DNA of 64,000 bases from assembly GCA_036897095.1 (NCBI GenBank), contig JAYMSP010000063.1, positions 1 through 64,000 on the forward strand, given 5' to 3'. Positions 46,892 to 60,489 of this stretch are shown piece by piece. The notes under the pieces are model-generated. The model had not been told where the DNA came from and searched no databases. It saw nothing but the letters and a program-made list of their open reading frames with translations. Source of the stretch: Plantago elongata (lineage: Eukaryota > Streptophyta > Magnoliopsida > Lamiales > Plantaginaceae). The position numbers were made by a program, and so were the translations under genes. The first letter of the stretch is position 1, and each line of letters opens with the position of its first letter.

Positions 46892-49800
46892 CTACAAACT
46901 TCCATTTTGAGGATTTTCAAAATATGACCCTAGCCGTCCAGTTGCGGCCAAAACAAAACCTAAAACAAAGAAATAAACACTATTAGAGCATATGTTGTGG
47001 GATGCAAATCTTTTATAATTACAAGGCTCAACAATACGTATAGTAATAACTACAAGAGTGGTTCAATTGACATCACAAACATAATACATAGAAGACCCGA
47101 TGTATTGATATTACCTAAGAATAATGCTGAGGGTCGCCCAGGGCGTGATTTGTATTCGGGATGGAACTGCACACCAACATAAAAAGGGTGGTCTGGGAGC
47201 TCCAAGATCTGCAGAAAAGATGCAAGAGAGTAAAAATTGAATTCTGAAACGTTAACCCTAAAATCCCATCACAGTGTTCATGAAAGGGAGAGACAGTTGA
47301 AAATAATCAGGCTAACCTCCATTCGCTTTCCACTTTCATCTTTTCCCACAAATTTTAAGCCAGATTCTTCCAAGACATTGACCATCTCGGGGTTGACCTG
47401 ACCAAATTATCAATGGGTTTACAACACACTGCAGAGAATGAAAACACTCAGGTAGAAGAATAACTTGTATAAATTTAACCAACCTCGTATCTATGACGAT
47501 GCCGCTCATCCACATACTCTGAATTATGGTACCTACAAAACCAAATATTATTGTGGTACTCAACCAGAACATGGAATCATTCCACTGTTATTGTTTTAGG
47601 CAAGAAGTGGCGCCTTTTTCAACACTTAACTTGCAAGCAGGGGAGGAAGATACAGACAGAGTAGCTCTTATTCTATCAACAAACATTATCTAACTGGCAC
47701 TTCAGGATAATACAAAACTCAGGAATTTGGTTTGATACATTGTAATGTGTTGGTCTGAGATCTCACGCAGACTAAACTAGTAATATAACTGGATATAATT
47801 ATTTAAGTACGCACATACCATTTAGCATTAGACAAATGAATTGCCACAGGGATAAGATTCTATGTTTTGAGGAAAGAAGGTAATTCATATCAATGTGAGC
47901 AATTAATAAAGGGAGAGATAGGCTTAGTCTTACATCTTAGCTGTTATGCAATCCGGAGACTGTAGCAACGTTCTTCGGCTACCAAGTCTCATTGTGCTTC
48001 CCATGTACGTTCTTGAAATCTGAAGACAAAGTGAACAAGTCATTATCAAATAATTACATTTTCAGAAAATAATGAAATAATGTATACTATACAAATTCAA
48101 TACCTCCGGCATGTAAATCACTACTGGGTTGGGCGTTGTCTCGTCAAATTCAGTACTGTTTGCACTTTCCAAGCCCAGAACCTATATGGCATAGGTCAGA
48201 TATAGCCTTCTGTAATGGCATAGAACCAAAAGTCACATATATACATGTATATATGTTGTCCAAGTGAAAACTTACATTTTTAGCAATCTCAATGACAGAT
48301 ATCTGCATTCCCAAACAAATCCCAAAATAAGGAACTTTGTTTTCTCTAGCATACTTTGCAGCCAAGATCATTCCTTTTACACCACGATCTCCAAATCCAC
48401 CAGGTACCAACACACATGATGCGTTCTGAAGAAGTGAAGCATTTAGTTAGACAACCTTCACACAAGTTATAAAAGGAAACACCAAAGATAGATCAAGCTT
48501 CTCAGGACTCATAATCACTAGCCACTCCCTCCTATTTTAAACATAAGACATTCTAGGTTCATGCAAAAGATCCGTGAAAAATCATCAAGTCAAGTTGCGA
48601 AAAAAAGGTATAATTGTCTAGTTTTACCATTTGGAGGGGACTTTCGGGACTCTCCAAAATGTAGGGGTCTCTTGCAAGACGGACTCTAGAATAGAAAGGC
48701 CAAGGAACTAAATAATATTGGCCTCTAATATTTAAAATCAACAGAAACTCAAACTTTATATGCAAGAATAGATTCATTTTCGAGTGAGCTCAAAACCACA
48801 AAGCTCTAAGTTACTTTGAACTGCAAATATACAGTAACCATCAAGTAAAGCAAGATAACTGTCGAGGCAGAGGTAAGAGACATATCAAAGTATGAAGTAA
48901 TCATTACCCTAAGAGTTCTCCAGGCTGTTGCATGAGCTTCTGGTGTCTGTCAAAAACTTAAATGAGTTAGTGCCAGAAAGAGTGATTCTTAACTACGAAA
49001 GAGTAGTGTTATTATTGATGTCAATAATTAGTACCAATTCTGCACTATCATCTTCAAGATCTGAAGCTGCAACCCAGTCGATTGCTGGCCTCAGTGAACA
49101 TGAAATGCAAGCATGTAACAGAGCCTGCATACACAGCAGAACAAAAGCTTTAAACTATTGCAACAGTTGTCCATGTTTCAATTTTACAGACCTAATACTA
49201 GAGAAATTGAAGTTGAAACAGTTAATGAAATCCAAAGTGCAAGTTAAAAATCAAATTAGAATCGCTATTTATACCTTTCCATGAATCTATACAAGATATT
49301 AAACACTTAACATGCCCAAACTATATGACATAGAGGCTTAAATGATATGTACAAGATGTCAAGATTCAATGCATTTCTGCATCCTTTCCATTTAGCTTTA
49401 TAGAAGAATAAAATAAGAAAGAACAGGCATGGAATCAAAAGTGCAAGTTTAAAGTCAAATTAGAATCGCTATTACCTTTCCATGAATCTATACAAGATAT
49501 TAAACACCCAACATACCCAAACTATATGACATTAAAGGCCCAACTTATATGTACAAGATTCAATGCATTTCTGCATTCCTTTCACCATTTAGCTTTATAG
49601 AAGAATAAAATAAGCAAGCCATCTGACCTTTACAACAGATAAATAAGAATCAGTCATCCCAACATACTTGCCCACCATTGCAATTCGTACCTGCACTAGC
49701 AAATATTCCTTCTCAGATGTAAAGACGAGAGAAGGAAGTGGTAAAGGATAGAATATGGTCGCTGGTACTGACAGAGTTCGTGAGGTTGTCAAAAATCTCA

Positions 49801-52800
49801 GCTCTTTGGGTCCATTCTTGCAAGTTAGGAATCCTGGAAACACTGAGACAGAAAATAGAAAATCTCACAAAAATGCACTAGTGCAAAAGGTCTTATATGT
49901 CAAACGATTACTGAGTACATGTTCTCCAAATAATTGGTTCATATACTCAATTTGGTGAAATACTCAGAGAAGTGACCATTAACAAGATGTTGAAGTTTCA
50001 CGAGAAGCTTAAGAGGTTGAATAACTAACCTTTCTAGATCCAGCTGTCTTAGAATGGCATCATGTGCATTTTGGTTCTGGATAGCAGAAATAAGTCCAAT
50101 GTCAGAAAAAATAAAAATAAAACGTGATCCGACAGTTAGGATAGTAGAAATCAGAGAAATATAAACCTACCCGGAGCAGAAGAGGTACATGCCAAATGTT
50201 TGGAACATCATGAATATTCAGAATATTGCCCACCTACAGAGCCAAATTCAAGAATTTTACGCACATCATGTGCATCACTAGTTTAAAATGGAGGTTATCA
50301 GATAACTTACAGGCACATGGCAAAATTGTGACAACTTCTGTTTAGTACCCTCTAGCAAAGGCTGCAACAGCATATGTAAATATATTATATTTAAGTCCTT
50401 CCGCACAATAAATCAAGCAGAAAATAAAGAGCCCTAATCATGTAGAACAGAGCAATAAGTTGGAAAATTATTGGTGAAACATGCATAAACTGTCCAGGAA
50501 CAAAATCAGTGTGGCCAATTGTCACCACACCACCTAATTTCTTTAGAAAAAAAGCACAGGTATAATATAATAGAAGTATATAGCAAGTGAAGGAGCACAA
50601 GGAACTACAAATCCAACTAAGAATCCCATAACGATATTTGCTTGATTAAAGTTATTGCAAGGAATAATCAACCTGCGCAGAACGACATGCCAGAAAATGA
50701 GGTGTCAAGCCTAATGCTCGCAATTCTCGTACACTATGCTGTGTGGGTTTAGTTTTCTGCACAAAAATTGACATGAATTAGACAGATAGTTGACTTAATG
50801 TAAAAGAATCAAGTCTTTTGGAAAGTAGAGTGGTAAGATTACTTGTTCACCAACGACGCCAAGAACTGGTATAAGGCTCACATGAACCAGACAGAAATTA
50901 TTTTGCCCTGTAAAAATGGGATACAATACAAGAAAATAAGAGAACCAATTGAGACAACCCTTAAGTGGAAAATAAATTCAAATAAACTACACAATTGACA
51001 TGGTGAAATCATGCGCCTATTGTCCTTACCAGTAAAAATACCAAACAAATGTAGCACTGATGGACTAGCAACTAATCAAATTAATCATGACCAATCATCC
51101 ACGCGAGGGGGAATAAAAAGAAAAAAATCTAAGAAAACTATGGACTATGACACCAAATTGAGGCCAAGTGACTATACCATTGACAGACTAGTGATCAATC
51201 AACTTAATCTTGACTAATCAAAATCAATAACACCGATAAAGAGGTTTTTTTAAATCTAAAAGTTGCAATCCATTAGGGCATGGAAGTACTATGACAACTA
51301 AAAACATACCAACTGTGAAAAATAATTGTCGTAAAGCTTCAACAAATGGCATTGACTCAATGTCACCTAAAGAAAGGGAAAAAAAAAAAGTGGATTAGAA
51401 ATCAACAGAGACAATATACGACGGAAATATTAATACTATATATACATAGAACTTTTACCTACAGTGCCTCCTAATTCTATAACACAAACATCAGCCGGTC
51501 CCTCATTGCCATCAACAGGAACAAGAGATACCGATTCAATCCAATTTGTTATAGCATCAGTAATGTGGGGAACAACCTGTATAAATCATAATTGTAGTCA
51601 TGAACGATAATTCATAAGATGAACACGTTGTAAATATATTTAGTTCAAACCTGTACTGTCTTTCCAAGATAATCGCCTTTCCTTTCCTTGTCAAGGACAG
51701 ACTGCGAAAGAAACCCACAATTAGAACATTGATAAGAAACAATAAGTTACCACAGAGCACTAAATGTGACAAATGTACCTGATATATCTTTCCCGTAGTA
51801 ATGTTGTTATCTCTGGTTAGAGTTACATCCAGGAACCTCTCATAATTACCTAAATCCAGATCCACCTATGATTTGTTGAGAAGAGTTTTAAACGACAGCA
51901 TTGATGCATAAAAAGATAGCATGAAAGCATGAAAAGTAGGAAGAAGAACGAGAAATTGTTACTAAACCAGTCCTTAGGGTAGGCTCGCCAAAGGGCTCAA
52001 ATCGTTGGGCAAAAGAAAATGCCAAATAAAAGTAATAATGAGTGACATGCACAGATGCTGAGAGATAAATATAAAGCTCCATAGAACTCACAATGCACTC
52101 ATATGACTCTGCATAGCTACGGGAAGAAAAACATATTTGAGCGGATATAGGCAATTCTGCCTTGAATGATGAGACGGAGAAGGGAAAAATAGAACTTGTA
52201 GACGAAAAAAATTAAAATGAGTACAGCCTGATGATGAAAATATTAAAACAGAGCTTCTGAGGTCTACGGTCTACCATTGAAGTTTACAACACAGTTTTTC
52301 ACTTTAATGTGGTCATTATGTACAACTAGAGTACAAAGATATGTGTAGTGTGTACAGTAACTAAACATGCCTGGTTCCGTCAAAATCCAAAACAATATTC
52401 ACATGGCATATTAAAGTTATCATCTTGTAACGAAAGTAAACAGAAAACCTCAAATTCCACACCTCACCACCATCATCAAGAACGAAAACCTCCCCGTGCT
52501 CAAACGGAGACATGGTACCAGCATCTGTATTCAAATAAGGATCTGCAACAAAGTGATTCACAGGTAGTCAGATTCAGAGTTTCAAAATAAATAAAAAAAG
52601 TTCTAGAATGACAAACACCATGCTCAACTAAAACTCTCATGCAACAAATGGTAAATTGGTAACAACAGATCAAGTTACAAAAACCGAAAAAACAAAACTT
52701 CAGCTGATTATTCGCAAAGTGTAAGCTTTTTACACAGCCCCAACTCCACATCAATAAACTATTAATGTACTCAAACCAACTTCAATTAAACCAACAGAGT

Positions 52801-53107
52801 CCCTAATTAAGGCTTCCACAAACTTGAATGAAGTATTTGCAAGGGCATTCAGTTTTACAAGAATCCCAAATACGCTAGAGATTATTAACAACAATTTGCA
52901 TCTTCTATCTACTGGAAACAATAACAAGAATAACAAGAAGAATGAGCAGCCAGGTAAGATAGAAACAAAAAGAGAAGAAAAAGACGGACCAATCTTAATG
53001 GAAGTGACACGAAGGCCACAGGCTTTGAGGACAACACCGATGCTGCTAGCAGTGACACCTTTGCCAAGGCCGCTGACAACGCCACCAGTAACCAAGACGT
53101 ATTTCAT
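46892..53107 (-). CDS. CTP synthase (glutamine-hydrolysing)
   Basis: Makes CTP from UTP, ATP and glutamine, the last step of de novo pyrimidine nucleotide synthesis; cytosolic, often in filaments. Exons: 53107-52990, 52542-52463, 51865-51779, 51701-51651, 51576-51459, 51366-51310, 50907-50843, 50756-50673, 50361-50311, 50233-50171, 50076-50030, 49833-49773, 49690-49628, 49124-49035, 48946-48908, 48425-48276, 48181-48104, 48019-47934, 47532-47484, 47397-47317, 47208-47115, 46959-46892. All are GT-AG and in phase, giving 559 residues, the family length. The N-terminal amidoligase domain starts [17 protein letters not shown] (P-loop Lys16) and has [20 protein letters not shown] and [14 protein letters not shown]. 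The class-I glutaminase domain has PGGFGDRG, nucleophile Cys395 in GICLGMQ, and His522/Glu524 in VQFHPEYKS. No transit peptide precedes the first ATG. No catalytic residue is missing; it looks intact. Confidence 0.95.
49234..49616. repeat. 204-bp tandem duplication in CTP synthase intron 13
   Basis: aaagtgcaagttaaa-like starts occur at 49234 and 49438, and both copies carry ccatgaatctatacaagata and agctttatagaagaataaaa. Identity is high but with several indels. It lies between exons 13 and 14. Confidence 0.8.
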
Positions 53108-53213
53108 CTTGTCAATTCGTGCAAAAACTGTGTTGTTTGGTAGTGTCTGCAAGGTGTTTGTCAAATTGTCCGAGAGGAGTTATGTTTATGACTGCGTACA
53201 AAGAAGAGAAAGG

Positions 53214-53222
53214 GTTTATATA
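53214..53222 (-). promoter_or_regulatory. TATA box of CTP synthase
   Basis: TATATAAAC on the minus strand about 107-115 bases upstream of the ATG at 53107; the leader between contains no ATG. Confidence 0.5.
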
Positions 53223-53299
53223 AGGTGTCAACTGCAGTCGCTCTCTTTAGCTTTTCCAGCTGCTTTATATGAGACGAACCCAAATGGTGATGACTGATG

Positions 53300-54440
53300 A
53301 GTAATACTATATTCTCAAAAACCCTATGTTATATAATGTACCTATTCTTTACTTGTTTTTCACCAACCAGTTAACGTGAGAGTGGATAGACTTCACACTA
53401 GTGTTAGTAGAAGTATCATATTATTCTGTTATTCTATTGGGCAAATCCTAGTGGGGCTCTTCCATTTCTTGATTGACTTCGACCGACCTAAACACAGATC
53501 ATCATTAGATGATTAGTAGGTACGATCTTATAAATTATATTGTATTATTTTATTTTATTAATAAAATGTAAAGGTACAATTATACCCCTCGTTACATATA
53601 ATTAAATCTATAATCAATTCACTTTTTATTTTACATAAATCTTGTTACGACTTAATTAATAATTATTTCATCATCCTTTAATCCTCTTGATACCATCATT
53701 TAAGCTGCTACTTTGAACAAAATCCTTCTCTGATGTAACATGGTGAAACTATTGATGCTTATTATCTTTCGGAATAAGTTGAAGAAAAAAAATCTTCTCC
53801 CAAATTATTCTCATCACAAATTTGTTTCACTAGTACTGGATCAAGCCAAGCAAAAGAGTAGTATAAATTTGAGAGAATTAGGGTTCTTCAGTACTTTGGT
53901 TGCGGAACCATAAACTTGATTATTTATCTAAATGAATAAAATTTTGATTTTCTCCAAAACATAGAATACTCAAAATTGATTTGAATTATTTTCGGAAATC
54001 TTGGTAATAAACAATTTAAAATTTATAGAGTAGCTAGGTAGGGTTCTTGGTATGTAATTCTGGTATGGAGCAATACCTATTTGAAGAACTAGGGTTCTTC
54101 GTCACTATTGCAATTTAAATTTCCAACTAGTTAATCAGACGATAGTATGCATTGTTTATGTAAGGGTATAATTGTTAATTTGTGTTTTTTGAAAAAAATT
54201 ATGATTAAAAAAATTAATTATAATCAACTGTACCTAAAATAATTAGAAAAATGACCTCGAACTTAAATGAATGGATGATATTGAATTCAATGGCACATGA
54301 CGAACATCTAATGAAGTCCTATATTCATCAGGTCAGTACGAAGCCGACCTGAAAATAGAAAATCACATCCTAGTTTGATGACCAATTCCAAAGTATTGTG
54401 GAACTAGTGATTTTCGTGAACGAAGATTGAATTTAAAAAC
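53300..54440. other. Upstream flank of CTP synthase, nothing recognised
   Basis: AT-rich DNA. The phrase tagggttctt recurs near 53879, 54049 and 54087, which is weak. No gene was recognised. Confidence 0.35.
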
Positions 54441-54441
54441 A

Positions 54442-54681
54442 TTATATATAGATTTTGTTTAGCAAAATTTAATTAATAAGCTAACTAGTAGATGATAAGG
54501 TAGTTGATAGCTAGTAGATGATAATTGAGTTTTTGGCCATTTATCCCCCCTATTTTTCATAATTATATATAGATTTTGTTTAGCAGAATTAACTAATAAG
54601 CTAACTAGTAGATGATAAGGTAGTTGATAGCTAATAGATGATAATTGAGTTTTTGGCCATTTGTCCCGCCAATTTTTCATA
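54442..54681. repeat. Two head-to-tail 120-bp units
   Basis: ctaactagtagatgataagg occurs at 54481 and 54601 and the surrounding 120 bp match with about eight differences. Each unit contains an internal echo (agtagatgataa, twice). The minus-strand frame over it is a by-product of the duplication. Confidence 0.85.
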
Positions 54682-55239
54682 ATAGTCTAGTTACTCCTTT
54701 TTATTATTTTAATAGGCAATTTAACCCCTTAAACTTTGTAAATAGGTGCAACGCACCTTGATAGGTTAAATTTGAAGTTGCTTTAAAATTATGCTCTCTC
54801 CGCTCTGATCTCAACTTTTCATGTTGAATTTTTCAGGTTAGCCATTGTCAACTTTAATCTTGAATTACAAAAAATAATGGTAGTATAACACAATTATATA
54901 ATGAAAAATAATAAAAATATATGTAATTTTATAGTCTAAAAGTAATTTAAGGTTAATTATATTAGTTTGTCACACCATTTATCTTTGGAGTTAAAAATTA
55001 ATTTAAGATTAAAATTAGAAATGGTTGGTTGATGAGATAAGACTGGTTTGTTTATATAAGGACCAAATTAGGGTGGAAAAAACAAAAACATAAAATATTT
55101 GGCTATGTGTTTCTCTTTCAAATCGTCCTTCCATTGCCTTTCTATTCTCGAATTTGCCGGATATTGCACGTTTCCACTCGATTTCAGTTTACTAACTTCC
55201 AAGGAGATGAATTGGGTAAACACCACTACGCTTTTGTAT

Positions 55240-57215
55240 GTTTTGTGTTTTTTTTGTGCATGTTTAATGATTTTCAACATAGTTTTCATGATTTGTTGCT
55301 TAAAACTAATAGATCTAGTTACTAAGATATTCAAACTATAAATCGAGAACAAGAAGAAGCTAGCTTGTCATATCTGAAAATAATTTCCAAAATCTTAATA
55401 ATTAATTGGGTATTAGGTACCTTCTTATAAATATATTAGCCATGATTCTAGATAAGGGGAAGATATAATAATAATACTTGAGTTATGATAAATAAATAAT
55501 TAGACTTTGCTAAGTGATCAATAACTAAGGAGTACTTTAATAATTTTAATATGCATCGCAAGAAAAGTAAACTCCCTTTATAAATTAATAAATGAGTAAG
55601 ACATATCTTGAATAACTGTTCCTAAAGATCTAAAAATATGTCAGAGTTGAACACCAAATTCGTACTACCTTACTGTTTTAATAGTCATTGTTATAGTTTT
55701 TAGCATGTGATGCATTTTTCTACCTTGTTATATCTTTAAGATGCATTGTTATATTTTTACGAGTCATTGTTATAATTTTAAGCATCAACATTATTATATC
55801 TGCTTGTGTGTGTTTCATGATTTTGGATTCAGTTTTCATGATTCAGTGCTTAAAACTTTCAGATTTGGTTGTTATATATAATGTTAAAATGCACAATTTA
55901 GAATGATGAAAAAGCTAGTTCGTCAGATCAACAAATTATAATTTAAAATATGTTAAGGCCTAAAAATATATCATATTTGAACAATAAATTCGTATGTACA
56001 ACCTTACTATTTTAACAATCATTGTTGTAGTTTTTAGCCTGTGTTGCTTGTTTATGCTTTGTTATAGTCTTAAGATGCATTGTTCTACATTAACAATTAT
56101 AATTTTAAAATCATTGTATTTAGCTTGTGTTTATTTTTGTTTATTGTAGTGTATTAATAATTAATCTGTTATTTTTAACTTGTGTTGCATATTTAAATTT
56201 GTCTTGGTATCATTTTAAGAGGCACATGTATAGTTTTAAGAAAAATTGTTATTGTTATTAGTGTCAATATTATTGTTTCTCGCTTTGTGTGGTGTTTTTC
56301 TGCTTTGTTTACTGATTGTTAGATTGTGTCGCATTTTTTTTTTTGTTATAATTTTAAGAGACATTGTTATACTTTAAAAAATACCGTTATTTTTTTAAGC
56401 ATCAATGTTATTGTTCTTAACTTGTCTTGCATGTTTCCACTTTGTTTATTATCGTTTTAAGAGACATCGTTATAGTTTTAGTTTTTAGTTTTATTGTTTT
56501 TAGCTTGTGTTGGGATGTTTATGCTTTGTTAAAAGGTATTGACATAGTTTTAAAAAGCACTGTTATTATTTTGATTATCAATGTTACTGCCTTTTTAGCT
56601 TTGGTTACATGTTTCTACTCTGTTATTATTTTAAGCATGAATGCAATAGTTTGAATAACAGTTATGATTTTCACCCAGTTAGTGAATATTTTAAAAATAT
56701 ACTGATGATAATATTAAGTGTGATGGTGGGTTTCTTAAAGGTGTCACTTAGATGTCGAAGTTCGCCAATTCAATTTACATTTGCATAAAAATATACAATT
56801 AGTGTTTATTTTTAAAAAATCTTATGAGAATATATGTTTCAAATCTTTGGAGACTGAATGTTTCAATATTGTAATAATTGAATGTGCCAAGTAGATTTTT
56901 AAGCTTGTTTATTGATGTTCTAATGACATACGTGAAACTTTTAAATTTGTTTAATAGTTGTTTAATTATATTAGAGTGTTACTTAAAAATTATAACAAAT
57001 CATCTTAAAACTATTATAGTGCCCTTAAATACATCACACTATCTCTTTAAAAACAATAACAAAATAGGTTTAAAGTATGATTGAAACATACAATACCGAC
57101 GCAATAAAACCATCACAAAATATCTTAAAACATTAACAAACTACAGTAACACTATAATTGTATAACTTGAAATGCTAACAAGTAACAACTTAAAACCATA
57201 ACAAAATACATTAAA
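55240..57215. repeat. Degenerate tandem array with an inverted counterpart (foldback-like)
   Basis: From about 55670 to 56650 variants of tcattgttatagttttaag and tagcttgtgttgcatgttt recur some ten times with spacing of about 40-100 bp. From about 56980 to 57215 the reverse complement recurs (cttaaaactattatag, cttaaaaccataacaaa, aaaattataacaaat). A larger segment also seems duplicated: 55255-55395 resembles 55803-55950, and 55625-55760 resembles 55975-56080. Arms made of tandem repeats in opposite orientation are the layout of foldback elements and of some MULE ends. No transposase was recognised. Confidence 0.55.
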
Positions 57216-57229
57216 AACATAATGATAAA

Positions 57230-58950
57230 TATGTGTCTCGGCGGTTGTTTTATGAAACTCGACCGGCCAGACCGCTAAAATCCAAAAGTGCAAAAACCCC
57301 CCAAAACTCATTGACTTTTCCATTTAAAAAAAATAAATACATTTTCCAAAACTTTAACATAAATCAATAAGTTGATAAGCTTGCGAATATGGTATGTAAA
57401 ACCAATGAGTTAGCTTAATTTTGTAATAAATTTCTTGAACAGGCATATCAGATTATCTAGCCTATCATCTGCAAATAAGTTAAGTGTTTATGTGACGAGC
57501 TTATTACGAAAATAAACTCATCGAACTGATAAACTTGCACCAAACAAAGCCATAATAGGTCATCATGATGATTATGAATAGTGTTTTTTATTTATTTATT
57601 CATTGTTTAAACATATTTGACATTATAAGAGTATTTAGAAGTTGAAGTTAATAAAATTGTATTTATAATATTCGTTTTAGGTTGAAGGTCAAATTGAAAT
57701 GGAAAAAAATCAAATTTCACTAGTGTTCGCACATGATATTTTTACTTTTTATGGGGAGAGGTATCATAAAAATGGGACATTATTCCAAAAATTCAATTTC
57801 AATCTCGATTTAATCTGAATTTGAATTCTCATTTATATATAAATTTTGACTCGTTTCATCATAAATATGCTACACTTACTCTTCCAACCTCACCTTCACT
57901 ATAAATACGCTTTACTACACGTATTGATTCATTGTTCAACTTATGACTTGATGTAGATATCAATAAACAACAATTTGCATTGTGATTTACGAATAGCATT
58001 TCCTTATCACACGTTTTACAATAAATTGAAAACGCCAAATAAGAAAATAGATTACAATAAAGAATTCATAAAAGGAAGGACTTACAGACGGTTTGACATT
58101 CGTATATCAGATTTTAATACAACATATACTATAGTAAATTGATTTTATGAGAATGTTATCGTGACTTAAAAATATTTTTATTTGTATATATTATATATAA
58201 ACACAATACAATATACAACTCGACTTTAATCAATTATTTTAGGTAAAACCTTCCAATAGTATAAGATGACATCAGATGCTCCATCAATGATTAGTGATGA
58301 TAAATGAGATAGGCCACGCAAACAATGAATGGGTTTTTGTTAACGAGAAGTGAAGACAAAGGTAAGGTAACTATCAGAGATGAATTCTAAACTTAAAATG
58401 AAGCTTGATGCATTATAATCTACTATTCAGGTCATCAGAACATGGATTACATACAGTTTATAATACTCCAATTCTCCACTTGCCTGCATATCATGAAAGA
58501 TCACTTATTATTTGTCAATGTTTCAGCTAACTGGATAACTTAAACAAAGCAAAGCATCAAATGATTTCATCTGTCGTACAAGCGTGCATTTCAACAAGAT
58601 CAACATCTACCTTCGTCACGCAGATAAACAATCAAGCAGTATGAAGCTAACATATTTGGAAGGCCTTGCGTGCTAGCTCTCTGGCAACAAAATTGAGTGA
58701 GAAAGAATAACAACGGAACCGGCCTATCTGGCAACAAAGGCATCATAAGTGAGAATCGACATAACTTCCACATGGAATGGATCACCTTTCTAGCTAAGAA
58801 TGCAAACTCTGGTGCAGTCGTTTAAATCAAGGAACATCACCTCCCATCTAGAAAACCACAAATCTCCAAGTATTTAGTACACTATCGTCGGGGCATGAGG
58901 GGCGGTGGTTTATCAATTAATTAAAAAATAAGGAAGGTTGAAATTTTTAC
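57230..58950. other. Intergenic DNA, nothing recognised
   Basis: A short GC-rich piece (cggcggttg, ctcgaccggccagaccgct) at 57239-57280 directly follows the inverted arm and may be the element edge. The remainder is AT-rich without a recognised gene. Confidence 0.35.
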
Positions 58951-58956
58951 CTATCA

Positions 58957-59917
58957 TTACTCATTAGCCGTTTTTCTCTTCCTCTTCAATGTTCTTTCTG
59001 GAGTAACACTTTTGTCATCATCAACACACTCACTTTTTCTGAGGCGGACAAGGCTTGGTGGAAAAACTTGAGAAGTAAAACTTTCCAAGGCACCCATAAT
59101 AATAACTGTCTTGGCACGTTTCTTCTTCATATCATACAACAATAACTTTTCTACGTAACCATCTTCAGGGGCACCTTCTTAGAATAGGATCAACTCTTTT
59201 TTCTTGAGATAAGCTATTAGCTTAAAACAAGAGTTACTATGCTTAAATGTTAAGGACCACTTGTTAGTCCACAAGTTCTCATCATCAGAAGTATAATCGC
59301 CCATCACCCACACATCAAAATTGCATTTTCTATTGTAATCTGTATCATAAGAGCAGGTCAGACATAAAGACTCCCCGCATGCACTTAGGTAGATGCGCCC
59401 CGCTGTATGAATAAGTTCTGATGGTAGTGGTAGATAACGAAATATTTCAGTTTGGACATCAAAAGCAAGTATCCCTTTCATTGTACCATGATCAGGATAC
59501 CCGTAACGGTACATGCGAACAATCCAGTGCAAAGCTCCAAATACAAAATATCCAGGATCATTCCCAATAAAACTAAGACAATCTAGGCCGCCAACCATCT
59601 GATTTAAGAGACTCCACCCTACGCCAAGCATTTGAAGTAAGAGAGTAGACGTAAGCCTCTAGCGTATGAGACTGAGCAAGAGCTATTCTAACAGCTTTGT
59701 AGTCATTCTTAGACGAGTCATATCCAAGGCCACAAATCATCATTCTGGTGGTACCGAACCCATGACAATACGGTAACTCAATCGATTCGCCAGTAAACGG
59801 ATTCCAAACAATAGAAAGCTTAGTTCTCTTGGACGAGGGAATAAAAATAAGTCCATTGCAAGATGCGACGGGCAAATCACATATGCGAGTGAGAGAAAGC
59901 ACACAATCAATTAGCAA
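58957..59917 (-). pseudogene. F-box-associated (FBA) domain pseudogene lacking its F-box
   Basis: The minus-strand translation follows the FBA domain of plant F-box proteins: WNPFTGESIELPYCHGFG, GLGYDSSKNDYKAVRIA, EAYVYSLTSNAWRRVE, then FVFGALHWIV, ILAFDVQTEIFRYLPLP, a FDVWVMGDY segment and a basic Lys/Arg-rich C-terminus (TLKRKRKTANE). Intact proteins place an F-box of about 45 residues before this, for SCF ubiquitin ligase assembly. Here no F-box and no suitable ATG is found; upstream sequence looks like leader and possible intron. There is a frame change near 59580 (between SLKSDGWRP and LDCLSFIGN) and an in-frame TAA near 59180 after KKKELILF. I conclude a dead, 5'-truncated copy. Confidence 0.8.
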
Positions 59918-60129
59918 AACCCAAAAAAAACCCTATCAGGACATGGAAAACGAAAAAAAAACACAAAATCAGAATCGAAAACACTTACATTGTGATAACG
60001 AACGAAACTTACGGCCGAAAACAACAAGATCGGAGAAAAAACGATGAGCAAAGGAGAAGAAAGGAAGAAATAAAGAAAAGTAGGAGACCTACTCAACTAT
60101 GAATCCGGGTCAAGCTAGCTGGAAGATCC

Positions 60130-60485
60130 GCGAAAATAGAACCAAATCTAACTACAAAGAGGTAAATTGCAATATGGTCAGTCTTTAAATAGTTTAAAGA
60201 TCGTATTTTATGAGACTTTGTGTCCTTTCCCACTCAAAAAAAAAAAAAAAAGAAGAAATAAAAACTTTTAGAAGATGATTTTAATTTTAAGTTCACTCAA
60301 ATGTTCACCCTATTGAGTCAAGTCATATAGTTTGTGTAATATGGTCTTGTGAATCAACTTGTTCACTGTAGGAAGTTTTGTAAGTTTACTGTCACATAAT
60401 CAGGTTCCATTCCCACCTCCTCCTAGTCACAACAAACGTAGTATATATTCTTAGTGAATGTGAAACGTTTTCTAGCAAGACCTGC
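60130..60485. other. Intergenic DNA, nothing recognised
   Basis: Only a poly(A) run at about 60236-60250 stands out. Confidence 0.35.
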
Positions 60486-60489
60486 TGCT

